Shown here: positions 12,524-20,517 of the stretch, one piece after another | How the letters are laid out: each line of letters begins with the position of its first letter | Numbering within the stretch: position 1 is the stretch's first letter | Virus record (IMG/VR): IMGVR_UViG_3300025151_000388 | Coordinates: 1 to 20,517 of that record | DNA: 20,517 nucleotides | Reading direction: 5' to 3' (one strand) | DNA from: a virus | The notes under the pieces: generated by a model | Told to the model about the DNA's origin: nothing | Database searches by the model: none | Seen by the model: the letters and a program-made list of their open reading frames with translations, nothing else | Translations under genes and position numbers: made by a program

Positions 12524-13277
12524 TGATGTCTAAGTTTAAAGAATCAGCAAATACAAATCCAGACATTGAAACTCTGGGTTTGTCTTTATACCACCCATTT
12601 TTCATCACGGCAGTGTGCCACAAGAATGAGGGATATATTATCATTCGATTGAACTTCATAGGAACATGATATTGTTCTTCCCATACTTCATCAATGAGCA
12701 TGGTGTCATTATCTACAAGTTCAGTTGCCTTTGGAGAAAAGTCATACACCCACTCTTTTAAGTTCCAATACTCCTCGGTTCTTTTGAATGGTTTGTGTAT
12801 GTTCTCTGTATTAGTTAGTCCAGTTGCACTATGGGTGAAAAATGAAGTTCCGCCTTCACCATCACTCAAATATAATACTGTGGCATATACTGCTGGGTCT
12901 ATGTGTGGTTGTATAGAGATTCTAGGAACTTCCCTATCACTATACATGGCATTGATTTGATAAAATACTTTTATTAAATCTGGTTCTATGTTCTTAAAAT
13001 CTGTACACTTTTGTATCATGTGTCCAGTTAGTTTAGACACTTCCGCCAGATTAAGATGTATATTTGATTGGTAGCCTGGAAATACCTCGTCTGGATCTCC
13101 CTTATGCAGTTCATTGTATTGCATTGGCAGTTTCTCCACCACCTGATTTATGAAGTCATGTGGATTCTCCAACACATCATCAATGATAATGATGGGGTGT
13201 GATTCTAGTTTTGAGATTTCATATTTTAATTCATCATTGACTCTGTGAGTCTTATCATCAATAATATTCAAATTCAT
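12513..13277 (-). CDS. DUF6445-like 2OG-Fe(II) oxygenase-fold protein
   Basis: A 254-residue protein with IIIIDDVLENPHDFI near the start (residues 29-43), then QPHIDPAVYATVLYLSDGEGGTSF (H125-x-D127), then MIIYPSFLWHTAVMKNGWYKDKPRVSMSGFVF (H221, R235). The layout agrees with DUF6445, an oxygenase-fold family I know from marine bacteria and phages; the assignment is from memory. All three metal ligands and the 2OG arginine are present, so it is probably active. It starts 3 bases after the 69-aa gene and overlaps the next oxygenase gene by 11 bases. Confidence 0.85.
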   Translation of the reverse strand: MNLNIIDDKTHRVNDELKYEISKLESHPIIIIDDVLENPHDFINQVVEKLPMQYNELHKGDPDEVFPGYQSNIHLNLAEVSKLTGHMIQKCTDFKNIEPDLIKVFYQINAMYSDREVPRISIQPHIDPAVYATVLYLSDGEGGTSFFTHSATGLTNTENIHKPFKRTEEYWNLKEWVYDFSPKATELVDNDTMLIDEVWEEQYHVPMKFNRMIIYPSFLWHTAVMKNGWYKDKPRVSMSGFVFADSLNLDINAE

Positions 13278-13280
13278 GTG

Positions 13281-13490
13281 TTATAACTCTAGGTTGTATT
13301 CAGCAATCATGGAGAACATCTTGGTTCGTATATGTTCGAGATACGCTTTATTGATTGGCGGTATATCTTCAGTCTTTTCAAGATAATCGGTGACTGTGTG
13401 GTGAAGTATTCTCACCTCTTCAATCCCCATGACTGCTTCGCAGTGCCAGTCTCCATCTTGAAATGGCCGAGGTTCGTATCTATCCTCCAT
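13281..13490 (-). CDS. 69-residue protein of unknown function
   Basis: The product starts MEDRYEPRPFQDGDWHCEAVMGIEEVRILHH and ends RTKMFSMIAEYNLEL. It is mainly helical from residue 22 onward. There is no Cys pair, membrane segment or known motif. Its ATG overlaps the end of the giant virion gene by 11 bases, with no strong separate ribosome site, so it depends on that gene's translation. Position directly after an S74-domain fibre gene suggests a small tail or assembly protein; this is inference only. Confidence 0.8.
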   Translation of the reverse strand: MEDRYEPRPFQDGDWHCEAVMGIEEVRILHHTVTDYLEKTEDIPPINKAYLEHIRTKMFSMIAEYNLEL

Positions 13491-16400
13491 TTTTCAGTTC
13501 CTCAATCTCATCTTTGAGTTCCTTAATTGCTTCAATAAGTAGAGGTACTAATTTCTCATACTTAACAGTAAAGAATTTATCATGTGGTCGTTTAACAACT
13601 GCCTCTGGTGCGACTGATTGTACGTCTTGTGCAGATACGCCAAGTTGTCTACCTTTTGGTAATTGAAGTTCTCTACCTACCTCATTAAACTCGTATGTAA
13701 ATCCACTAAGTTGACATACCTTAGCAACAGCACCTTCAATCTGTTCAATGTTTGTCTTTAATCTCATGTCAGATGCGAAGGCAGTGATGTCTCCGTTTAC
13801 AGTCAACTCATTAGTTGAGGCATTGAATGATATGCCACCATCACGATATATGTTTGCACTAGATGACTGACCAGAGTTAGTCATTATCAAGTTATAACTT
13901 CCACTGGTTGCAGTTGTGACATTCAATGTACTAGCAGAAGCAGCGTTTCCATTGATACTACCCTCGATAGTAGTATTTGATTTCAGTGCCTGGGCAGTCA
14001 GTTTAGTTCCGTTAAACTGTAGGTTACTACTGGTTGTAGTTGTATTTGATGCACTGTTGTATGGTACTCTATTTGCACCACCAACTACGTTTGTTGCAGT
14101 TGTTGATGTTGTTGCATTACCATCAAATTGAGTTCCAGTTGCAGCAATGAATGTACCTGTAACCTCAAGGTTATTGATTTTGTTATTACCACCAATATCC
14201 GCATTGTTACCTGTGATTGATACAGGGAAGGCACCAGCACCACCTTGGAAGATACCAGTTGCAGTAATATCTTTAACCTTTGTACTACCATTTGAGTCTC
14301 TACCCATAATAGATGCACCTGATGTCCAGTTGCTGTCTATCATTGTAAGACCATCAAGTAAATCAGCGTTCAAGTTTACACACTTGACACTAGATGATGT
14401 CTTGATTGGAGGTACGTTTGTTGCGATTGACTCAAACTGGAATGACTTGATCTGTCCAGCAGGACCTGCATCAATAGTCATATTTGCATTATTACCAGCA
14501 CTTAGGGCAGTAATGATACCAACGTCAGCGGTGACTTTAGGAGCAGCAAGTCCATCACCACCAGATGTCATGTTAATTCTCGCCATTGTCATAGCGAAAC
14601 CAGTAACACAAGTGTAGACACCAGCGTTAGCAAAGATAGTCAACTGTTCTGACTCTACGCCTGGAGTAGGACCATATTTACTACCAATCTGTCTGGTAGT
14701 CATGGCATCAGAGTCTACATCATTAGAGAAGTATGCGTCAGGACCTATAAGGTCATCAGTGAATGTGATGTCCGTACAGGTTAGGTCGGCAATATTTGCA
14801 AGTTCAATGTCTGCGTTACCACCACCAGCAGAGGGAACTGTTAGGTTAGTGATAGTTGCGTTTGTGACTGTCTCGTTGGCAATAGTTGCTTGGTTAGTTA
14901 CATTGAAGGTTGTAACAAATCCAGTGAATACCCTACTCTCATTGACATACTGTGTACCAACATGAGATAGAGTTGTAATACCAATATCAGCATACAGTCC
15001 GTTAGTTACAACACCGACTGTAACGTGTAGGTCTGTAACGATACCAGCCTTTGCATACAACTGTGTTGATGCTTCAAGTACACCAAATGAACCATTGTCT
15101 GCATTGACAAATGTACCATTGAATGTACCACCTGTACTCTCAAGGTTTCCAACTTTAAGTGTGCCTTCAAATGTACTTACACCAGAGAATGTGGACTTCA
15201 TAGGTCCTTCAACCACTATTTGTGAAGCGGGTTTGAAGGTCACATATGTACCAACAGTCTCTATGTTATACAGTCTGGAAGTACCAGCTTCATGCACCTG
15301 TGTGTAGTAACCATGTTGTTCCCAAGGGATTCCATCATAGGATATACCACCTGTAGTATTGTATCCCCAGAAATTAGCGTTCTTCTTAATTACTAGAGTG
15401 TCATAAGATACACCAGCGAATGACTGGTTGGCAGCAAATGTAACCATACCAGACACAAATAGGTCTTTGATCTTAGCAACACCATTACATTCAAATGAAT
15501 CTTTGAAGTTGAATACACCAACGCCAGATTGTCCAATACCTATCTGATCAAACTTGTAGAATGATCTGTCTCTTTCCTGTGATACTGCACCAAATCTTCT
15601 CCATTCTCCTTCTGCAAAGATATGTCCTAAGTATCCACCAGCATCGGGAACACCTACAAATGATAAGTCACCTGATCTTCCAGCAGATGTAGGAGTTGAA
15701 ATACCAACTGTGATGATTTTACCCTGTGGGGCATCTCCTCTAAGTGATATAGTTACAGTCTCAATACCATCATCAGATGTGTTGGTAAGTTTCTCTGTCA
15801 TGTTGACAGGACCATAGAACTGAGTGGTTCTATTGTTGTTGTCTCCACCCTCAACTGTGAGTGACTCTCTAACTAATACTTCATCAAATACACCTGATGC
15901 TCTCTTGATTGTCTCCGCCTCAGCATCGTCACCAACATAGGTGAACACTGGCGCTTCAAGAACTTCTTCTTCACCTGTAATAGATGATAGTTTCTTATAT
16001 CCTGTAAAGAAGTCTCCAGAGTCGTTCATACCAGTATAAACAACTGTACCACCATCTAGTTCTTTCTTCTGAGCGGATAGTGATTCTTGGTCAGATAGAA
16101 CTCTGTCCTGTTTCTGTGGTAATGATGTAGAGTAGTTTCCTGATCCATAACCAAGATATTCAAATGTATGACCAGATGCACGAAGGATCGAAGGTCTGCG
16201 TAATTCCATGGCAAGAACTTTGATCTTTTTGATCGTAGTTCCTGTTATGGCAGGGGATGCCAGTGTACCAAACTGTCCACGAAGTATGTTGTTAATGTTA
16301 TCAGAGGTGAATCTTACGATTTCACCATTGATCATACAGTAGTCTCCTCTTCTGAATCCTTCTGTTGATGACAGTGTAATACTTGTATCTGTAGATGTTA

Positions 16401-19400
16401 GTGGAGCATTGATTGTGGTAGATATACCAGTATAGAAGTATGAACCTCTACCAGCCAAGTTGTTCTCACCAGCACTCAATGACTTGCCGTTCGCAGATAT
16501 ACCAGTACCAAACAATCTAGTATCAGTTGTTGAGTATGATGTATCAATACCAGATGTGATGATACCTACATTGAAAGTAATACTTCTGAGTGGTATATCT
16601 TCCTCTACACCATCAACAACTAACTTTCTATCATCAAACAATGGGTTTCCAGTTCCATGAATAACAAAGGCATTTCCAGGCACAAGTGCGTGGTTGTTGT
16701 CAGTTCTGACTGTTGTAAGTCCTGTCTCTCTAGAAACATCAATATAAGTTACACCAACACCAATATTCGCTAAGTGATATGTTGGAACTCTTCTGTCATC
16801 TCTATCTTTGAAATATGGTTCTAGGCTTCTTGAAGTTCCAATTTCAACTGATACAGATTTAGATGTAGGAATATCTACAATCTTGAATGTACCATTTATC
16901 TTAGGATCTTCAAAACCAGTTAGGTTTAGTCCATCTCCTATATTATTGAAGATAGATGTAACTTCAACAACACCAGCAGTAGTAGGAGCACCAGCAGGGA
17001 ATGATGATACTGTCATGGTATTACCTATACCATAACCACAACCACCATCTATTAGAGATGCTTCAGTAATTGTACCAGCAGCAGATATAGTAATCTTTGC
17101 AGCTGCGTTTCTACCAAGTAAAGCAGTATTTTCTAAGTCTGCAGCATATATGACTGTTGCGATTCCTGATCCGTTATTGTATCCAGCGCCAGGATTAATA
17201 ATCTTGAGTCCTTTGATTGGATTTAAGTTATGTTCAACGTCAGTAAACAGAGTTACAGTGGTGTTACCAGTACCAGTTATGACTGCACCTGTAGCAGCAT
17301 AACCCACCTGTTGTCCCTGCATGAAATATCCAAGAGACTCTTTGGTGATTGATTTCTTCTTATCACTGGTAATAACTTCACCAATAACTGCAGCACTAGC
17401 ATGAGTGATTGCTGGTTCTGGATCTGAGTCGTAGTTGTCTCTGTCCTGTTGTGGATATAGATTTCTTACGTCCTGTTGGAAAGATTTAGTTGATACACCA
17501 AAACCTAGATCCTTATCTAGTGGAATGGAAGCACATACCATAATGACATTATAAACACCATCTTGTCCAGATGTGCCAGGCACATGAGGTTTGTTCTCTT
17601 GTACTCTGTAAACAGTGAAACTATCTGCAGCTTTTGATCTCTGAACTGTTGGAAGTGCTTCAATCTGTTGTTGTGTAGTTCTCTGGTTGACTTGGTTGAG
17701 GAATAGGCCTGGATCTGTGTTAATACCAGTAACAGTAAACTGTTTAGTTGATATGATATTATCAACACCAAACTCACCATTGTATCCTAATTTGAATACT
17801 GATGTGCTGTTGTTAACTGAGGATATATTTCTAATAGTGACAATATCGCCCTTCTGTAATCTGTGTGCCTCTTCTGTGGTATAAGAGATAGTCTGAGAAG
17901 TATATGTGGCGTTCTTAATAATCTTGACGTTCTTAAGTTGAGTTGGGTTACTCAAGTCTGCACTTAAGAATGATGCACTACCAACACCAACTGTCTTAGA
18001 TTCCTGTAGAATGAAACCAGGCTTAGGAGCACGAGCATTGATATGTTCTTTTGGTATAACATATCTAACTCTGTATAATCTATCAAGTAATGATCTGTTG
18101 TCAACTCTACGTTTGATGAATGTAGTTCCAGTTTCTTCTCCAATAACACCCACACCAATAGTATTAAGAGCAGGGAAGATAGTATTATCTACTGTATTAG
18201 ATGAACCAGTAAGATACCAACCACCAACTGTATTTGGAACACTATTGATAGTATAAGTTGTCTCGTCAAACTGCATTGGGTGGCCTGGATCGCCAGGAGT
18301 TTTGTCTGAGACAGTTGACCTTACAGTTAGTTTACCACCACCATTTGATATACCTGTGATAGGTCTACGGGCGATAGCATCGTTAAATGTAGATGCCAAC
18401 TGTATTCTATCAGCAGCAAGTGTACCACCAGCGATTGCAAAGTATATTTTATCGTTTATAACACCAGCAGGAGTTTCACCAGTGTTACTGAATACTCTTA
18501 TCTTTTCTCCATTTACTAATTGGTGAGTAGTCTTGAATTGAAGTACGTTAGAGATAATGGCATTGACACCAGAATTTCTAATTACCTCGTATTCTTTCTT
18601 AGATGAAGTACCAATACCACTTGGAACTTGCATGAATACAGGAGATTCATAAGTCTCTTGTACTGCCTGTCCAGATAGAGTATTAACTAAACTTAGAAAT
18701 AGTTTATCGTTTCTTCTAGCACCAATCTTGAATGAGTCAATCTCATGTGGAGGCACAATTTCTTCATTGTTGTATCCAAAGAGATAGAATCTATCAGTAA
18801 CACCAACACCAATAGTTTTTCTAGTGTCAATGGTCAACCAAGATACTGTAGAGTCCTCTCTTACAATCTCTCTTGGTGGAATGATATGTGTGATATAACC
18901 TACATCATCTCTATCGAATGATACTGGACGGAAACCTGTAGCCTCAAGTGCAGTCTGTCCAAAGTTACTGTTAGAGTTGGTGATTGATGCGTCACCGCCT
19001 CGTTCTGCATGGAAGTGTCTAGCATATGCAATAGCGAAAACAGAAACCAACTGGATAACAGAGTTATTCCTAGTCCTCATGTGTGAGGTTTCATAGAATG
19101 GTTTGTATATCGCCCTTGAGTTTGAGTGTAGTGGTTTGTCTGACTCTGCTACTGTTGTGGTATCATTGAAGATTGCAGTTGTAGGATTATATAAGATGAA
19201 GGCGTTGTCATCTTTCTGAATTGAAATACCAGTGAACTGAGCACAAACCATAGATTTGAAACCAGTTGCCTTATCTCCATCACAATCCAATCCGTTCATA
19301 CCAAATACGGAACGGAGTGATACGTTGAAGATATATGGAGAAGCAGATCCAACAGTATCAGACTCAACTACGACACTAGAGTTCTGTATTTCCTGTGGAG

Positions 19401-20475
19401 TTGGAAGTGCATTAGCAGGGATATTTGAGGTCTGAACTGTAAATTGAGTGCTACTTAGAACCTCATCTACAAGGAATGAACCATTATAGGAGTTGATTGC
19501 AGTTGTAATACCAGCAATTAAGACAGGAGTATCCTTGAATAGTCCATGTGCCTTATTAGTATTAATAGTTAAAGTTGCAGTAGGAGTATTACCATCACCA
19601 GCCTTAATAGATGATACACCAACTGGGTCTGACTGTAAGTCTCCAACGATTCTAAATTCATCTACGTTGGGTTCAAAGTCATCAAATGTTGGGTAATCAC
19701 CAACTGGTCTACCTGATGAGTCTCCATATGCCTTTGCAACCTTGAAGTAGAACATATCAAGGTCAGTCAATCCACTGTCTGTGCCATCAATCAAGACATT
19801 GTTTATACCATCAGCATAGGTGAATGTTCCTAATTTATGGTGAGAGTATGAAGGAGTCTTTGTATTACTATCGTAGTCATAGTATGCAGTCTTGGTGATG
19901 TCTGCATCAAATATGGTGAAAGCAGTGAAGTAACAAGTACCAGTAACTCTAAGAATACCAGCATACTCCATGGCATCGTTTGCTGGATCTGGAACATATA
20001 GTGGTCTTAGTTTGGTTTTACGAAGATCCAAACCAATAATAGATGTACCACGAGGCATGATAGCACCACCTTCGGTACTATTATACTTGTATAGTTCGTT
20101 GTTAGGGTCTAATACATCAAAGTTTGTTTCAGTTGTGAACTGTTCTAGAGAAGTTACTTGATACCCTGCGTTCTTTCTCTGCTTAAATTCTGCGTTACCA
20201 CCATTATTTGTAACTGTAAATCCAGGCCTATTATCAATATAGTGTGTGCCAGGATATGCTAGAATAGTGGTTCTGTCTATCTTATCATTATTTTTACCTA
20301 CTTGATATGAGAACCTTGCAGCCTCTATCAACGCCCTTTGGATAGTTTTGAAGGGTCTTGTCTGAGAGTTACCTCTATTTTCTATGCTATCAGTAGCATC
20401 AAAGTCACTTGGGTTTACATAGAGTATATTACCCTCAGCGTTCTTCAGAAAGTTTTCTAATCTTGATAGAGGCAT
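13480..20475 (-). CDS. Giant virion protein with C-terminal S74 intramolecular chaperone
   Basis: A 2331-residue fibre-like structural protein. Residues 1-80 (MPLSRLENFLKN, NPSDFDATDSIENRGNS, TRPFKTIQRALIEAARFSY, ILAYPGTHYI) look like the start of a pectate-lyase-like beta-helix and are typical of cyanophage virion proteins. A beta module of the form AHGL..G..V.I.G...YNGxFxVxxVxSxTQFTV occurs at about 305-348 and 866-914, with weaker copies near 1176-1212 and 1262. The last 97 residues are a Peptidase_S74 domain. SDMRLK (2235-2240) gives the Ser/Lys dyad spaced by five, GVSAQDVQSVAPEAV is the conserved core, and a coiled coil (IEAIKELKDEIEELK) ends the chain. Self-cleavage before S2235 is expected after trimer folding. 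A GAAGG ribosome site and a late-type element precede the start. Confidence 0.93.
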   Translation of the reverse strand: MPLSRLENFLKNAEGNILYVNPSDFDATDSIENRGNSQTRPFKTIQRALIEAARFSYQVGKNNDKIDRTTILAYPGTHYIDNRPGFTVTNNGGNAEFKQRKNAGYQVTSLEQFTTETNFDVLDPNNELYKYNSTEGGAIMPRGTSIIGLDLRKTKLRPLYVPDPANDAMEYAGILRVTGTCYFTAFTIFDADITKTAYYDYDSNTKTPSYSHHKLGTFTYADGINNVLIDGTDSGLTDLDMFYFKVAKAYGDSSGRPVGDYPTFDDFEPNVDEFRIVGDLQSDPVGVSSIKAGDGNTPTATLTINTNKAHGLFKDTPVLIAGITTAINSYNGSFLVDEVLSSTQFTVQTSNIPANALPTPQEIQNSSVVVESDTVGSASPYIFNVSLRSVFGMNGLDCDGDKATGFKSMVCAQFTGISIQKDDNAFILYNPTTAIFNDTTTVAESDKPLHSNSRAIYKPFYETSHMRTRNNSVIQLVSVFAIAYARHFHAERGGDASITNSNSNFGQTALEATGFRPVSFDRDDVGYITHIIPPREIVREDSTVSWLTIDTRKTIGVGVTDRFYLFGYNNEEIVPPHEIDSFKIGARRNDKLFLSLVNTLSGQAVQETYESPVFMQVPSGIGTSSKKEYEVIRNSGVNAIISNVLQFKTTHQLVNGEKIRVFSNTGETPAGVINDKIYFAIAGGTLAADRIQLASTFNDAIARRPITGISNGGGKLTVRSTVSDKTPGDPGHPMQFDETTYTINSVPNTVGGWYLTGSSNTVDNTIFPALNTIGVGVIGEETGTTFIKRRVDNRSLLDRLYRVRYVIPKEHINARAPKPGFILQESKTVGVGSASFLSADLSNPTQLKNVKIIKNATYTSQTISYTTEEAHRLQKGDIVTIRNISSVNNSTSVFKLGYNGEFGVDNIISTKQFTVTGINTDPGLFLNQVNQRTTQQQIEALPTVQRSKAADSFTVYRVQENKPHVPGTSGQDGVYNVIMVCASIPLDKDLGFGVSTKSFQQDVRNLYPQQDRDNYDSDPEPAITHASAAVIGEVITSDKKKSITKESLGYFMQGQQVGYAATGAVITGTGNTTVTLFTDVEHNLNPIKGLKIINPGAGYNNGSGIATVIYAADLENTALLGRNAAAKITISAAGTITEASLIDGGCGYGIGNTMTVSSFPAGAPTTAGVVEVTSIFNNIGDGLNLTGFEDPKINGTFKIVDIPTSKSVSVEIGTSRSLEPYFKDRDDRRVPTYHLANIGVGVTYIDVSRETGLTTVRTDNNHALVPGNAFVIHGTGNPLFDDRKLVVDGVEEDIPLRSITFNVGIITSGIDTSYSTTDTRLFGTGISANGKSLSAGENNLAGRGSYFYTGISTTINAPLTSTDTSITLSSTEGFRRGDYCMINGEIVRFTSDNINNILRGQFGTLASPAITGTTIKKIKVLAMELRRPSILRASGHTFEYLGYGSGNYSTSLPQKQDRVLSDQESLSAQKKELDGGTVVYTGMNDSGDFFTGYKKLSSITGEEEVLEAPVFTYVGDDAEAETIKRASGVFDEVLVRESLTVEGGDNNNRTTQFYGPVNMTEKLTNTSDDGIETVTISLRGDAPQGKIITVGISTPTSAGRSGDLSFVGVPDAGGYLGHIFAEGEWRRFGAVSQERDRSFYKFDQIGIGQSGVGVFNFKDSFECNGVAKIKDLFVSGMVTFAANQSFAGVSYDTLVIKKNANFWGYNTTGGISYDGIPWEQHGYYTQVHEAGTSRLYNIETVGTYVTFKPASQIVVEGPMKSTFSGVSTFEGTLKVGNLESTGGTFNGTFVNADNGSFGVLEASTQLYAKAGIVTDLHVTVGVVTNGLYADIGITTLSHVGTQYVNESRVFTGFVTTFNVTNQATIANETVTNATITNLTVPSAGGGNADIELANIADLTCTDITFTDDLIGPDAYFSNDVDSDAMTTRQIGSKYGPTPGVESEQLTIFANAGVYTCVTGFAMTMARINMTSGGDGLAAPKVTADVGIITALSAGNNANMTIDAGPAGQIKSFQFESIATNVPPIKTSSSVKCVNLNADLLDGLTMIDSNWTSGASIMGRDSNGSTKVKDITATGIFQGGAGAFPVSITGNNADIGGNNKINNLEVTGTFIAATGTQFDGNATTSTTATNVVGGANRVPYNSASNTTTTSSNLQFNGTKLTAQALKSNTTIEGSINGNAASASTLNVTTATSGSYNLIMTNSGQSSSANIYRDGGISFNASTNELTVNGDITAFASDMRLKTNIEQIEGAVAKVCQLSGFTYEFNEVGRELQLPKGRQLGVSAQDVQSVAPEAVVKRPHDKFFTVKYEKLVPLLIEAIKELKDEIEELKNGG

Positions 20476-20506
20476 TTTACCTTCTTACTATAAATTTCTT
20501 CTAACC

Positions 20507-20514
20507 TATTTAGA
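20507..20514 (-). promoter_or_regulatory. T4-late-like promoter element TCTAAATA of the virion block
   Basis: TCTAAATA lies 31 bases before the ATG at 20475, with GAAGG as ribosome site between. The identical 8-mer precedes the coiled-coil gene at 3797. It differs from T4 TATAAATA at one position. Confidence 0.55.
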
Positions 20515-20517
20515 CAG

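Noticed and set aside
13441-13455. CAGTGCCAGT as another copy of the promoter box
   Set aside because: It is inside the 69-aa gene, matches only in part and has no correctly spaced -35/-10.
13916-20161. Many plus-strand open frames across the giant virion gene
   Set aside because: They are antisense shadows with valine/proline-rich nonsense composition and no start signals.

Overview
The window looks like part of the genome of a T4-like marine myovirus, most probably a cyanophage of Prochlorococcus or Synechococcus. The base composition is AT-rich, the genes are packed with ATGA-type overlaps, and several 2-oxoglutarate/Fe(II) oxygenase genes are present. The strongest pointer is a 2331-residue virion protein. 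Its N-terminus (MPLSRLENFLKN...LYVNPSDFDATDS) and C-terminal S74 chaperone domain are of a kind I associate with cyanophage structural proteins. A related pelagiphage cannot be excluded by eye.

Layout on the minus strand, read right to left. (1) 20475-11004, virion block: the giant fibre-like protein follows a T4-late-like TCTAAATA element. It is followed by a 69-aa protein, a DUF6445-like oxygenase, a prolyl-hydroxylase-like oxygenase and a 316-aa protein of unknown function, each overlapping or nearly touching the next. (2) 11007-9418 carries the only plus-strand gene: a glycine-rich protein with the layout of a T-even gp38-type adhesin, led by its own late-like element. Its stop codon overlaps that of the convergent 316-aa gene. 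(3) 9350-8923: two tiny genes around an elaborate inverted-repeat region. (4) 8919-4626: a perfect TTGACA-N17-TATAAT promoter heads a compact operon. It encodes a DUF262/HNH nuclease-like protein and four consecutive oxygenases, the last two being tandem paralogues of identical length. (5) 4643-1: a second perfect promoter, then small proteins, an SF2 helicase, a four-gene operon containing another oxygenase, a structured non-coding RNA, and the start of a DUF6267-like protein with a ligase-style KxDG motif.

Two signals stand out. First, five sites in the leftmost 4.4 kb share the upstream box AACTGGCACA (or a close variant), 6-7 bp from a TTGNAA-like -35 that is itself 16-17 bp from a TATAAT-like -10. 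Each follows or overlaps the 3' end of the preceding gene. This looks like a phage promoter class with a bound activator, distinct from the perfect sigma70-type promoters and the late-type promoters. Second, one of these promoters fires into a 330-bp stretch with no convincing gene. The predicted transcript start coincides with the 5' arm of a 9-bp closing stem around a nested set of hairpins, which is a strong candidate for an undescribed phage small RNA.

Seven oxygenases in 20 kb, four of them coupled to a DUF262/HNH protein, suggest a protein- or nucleic-acid-modification programme. The substrate cannot be read from the sequence.
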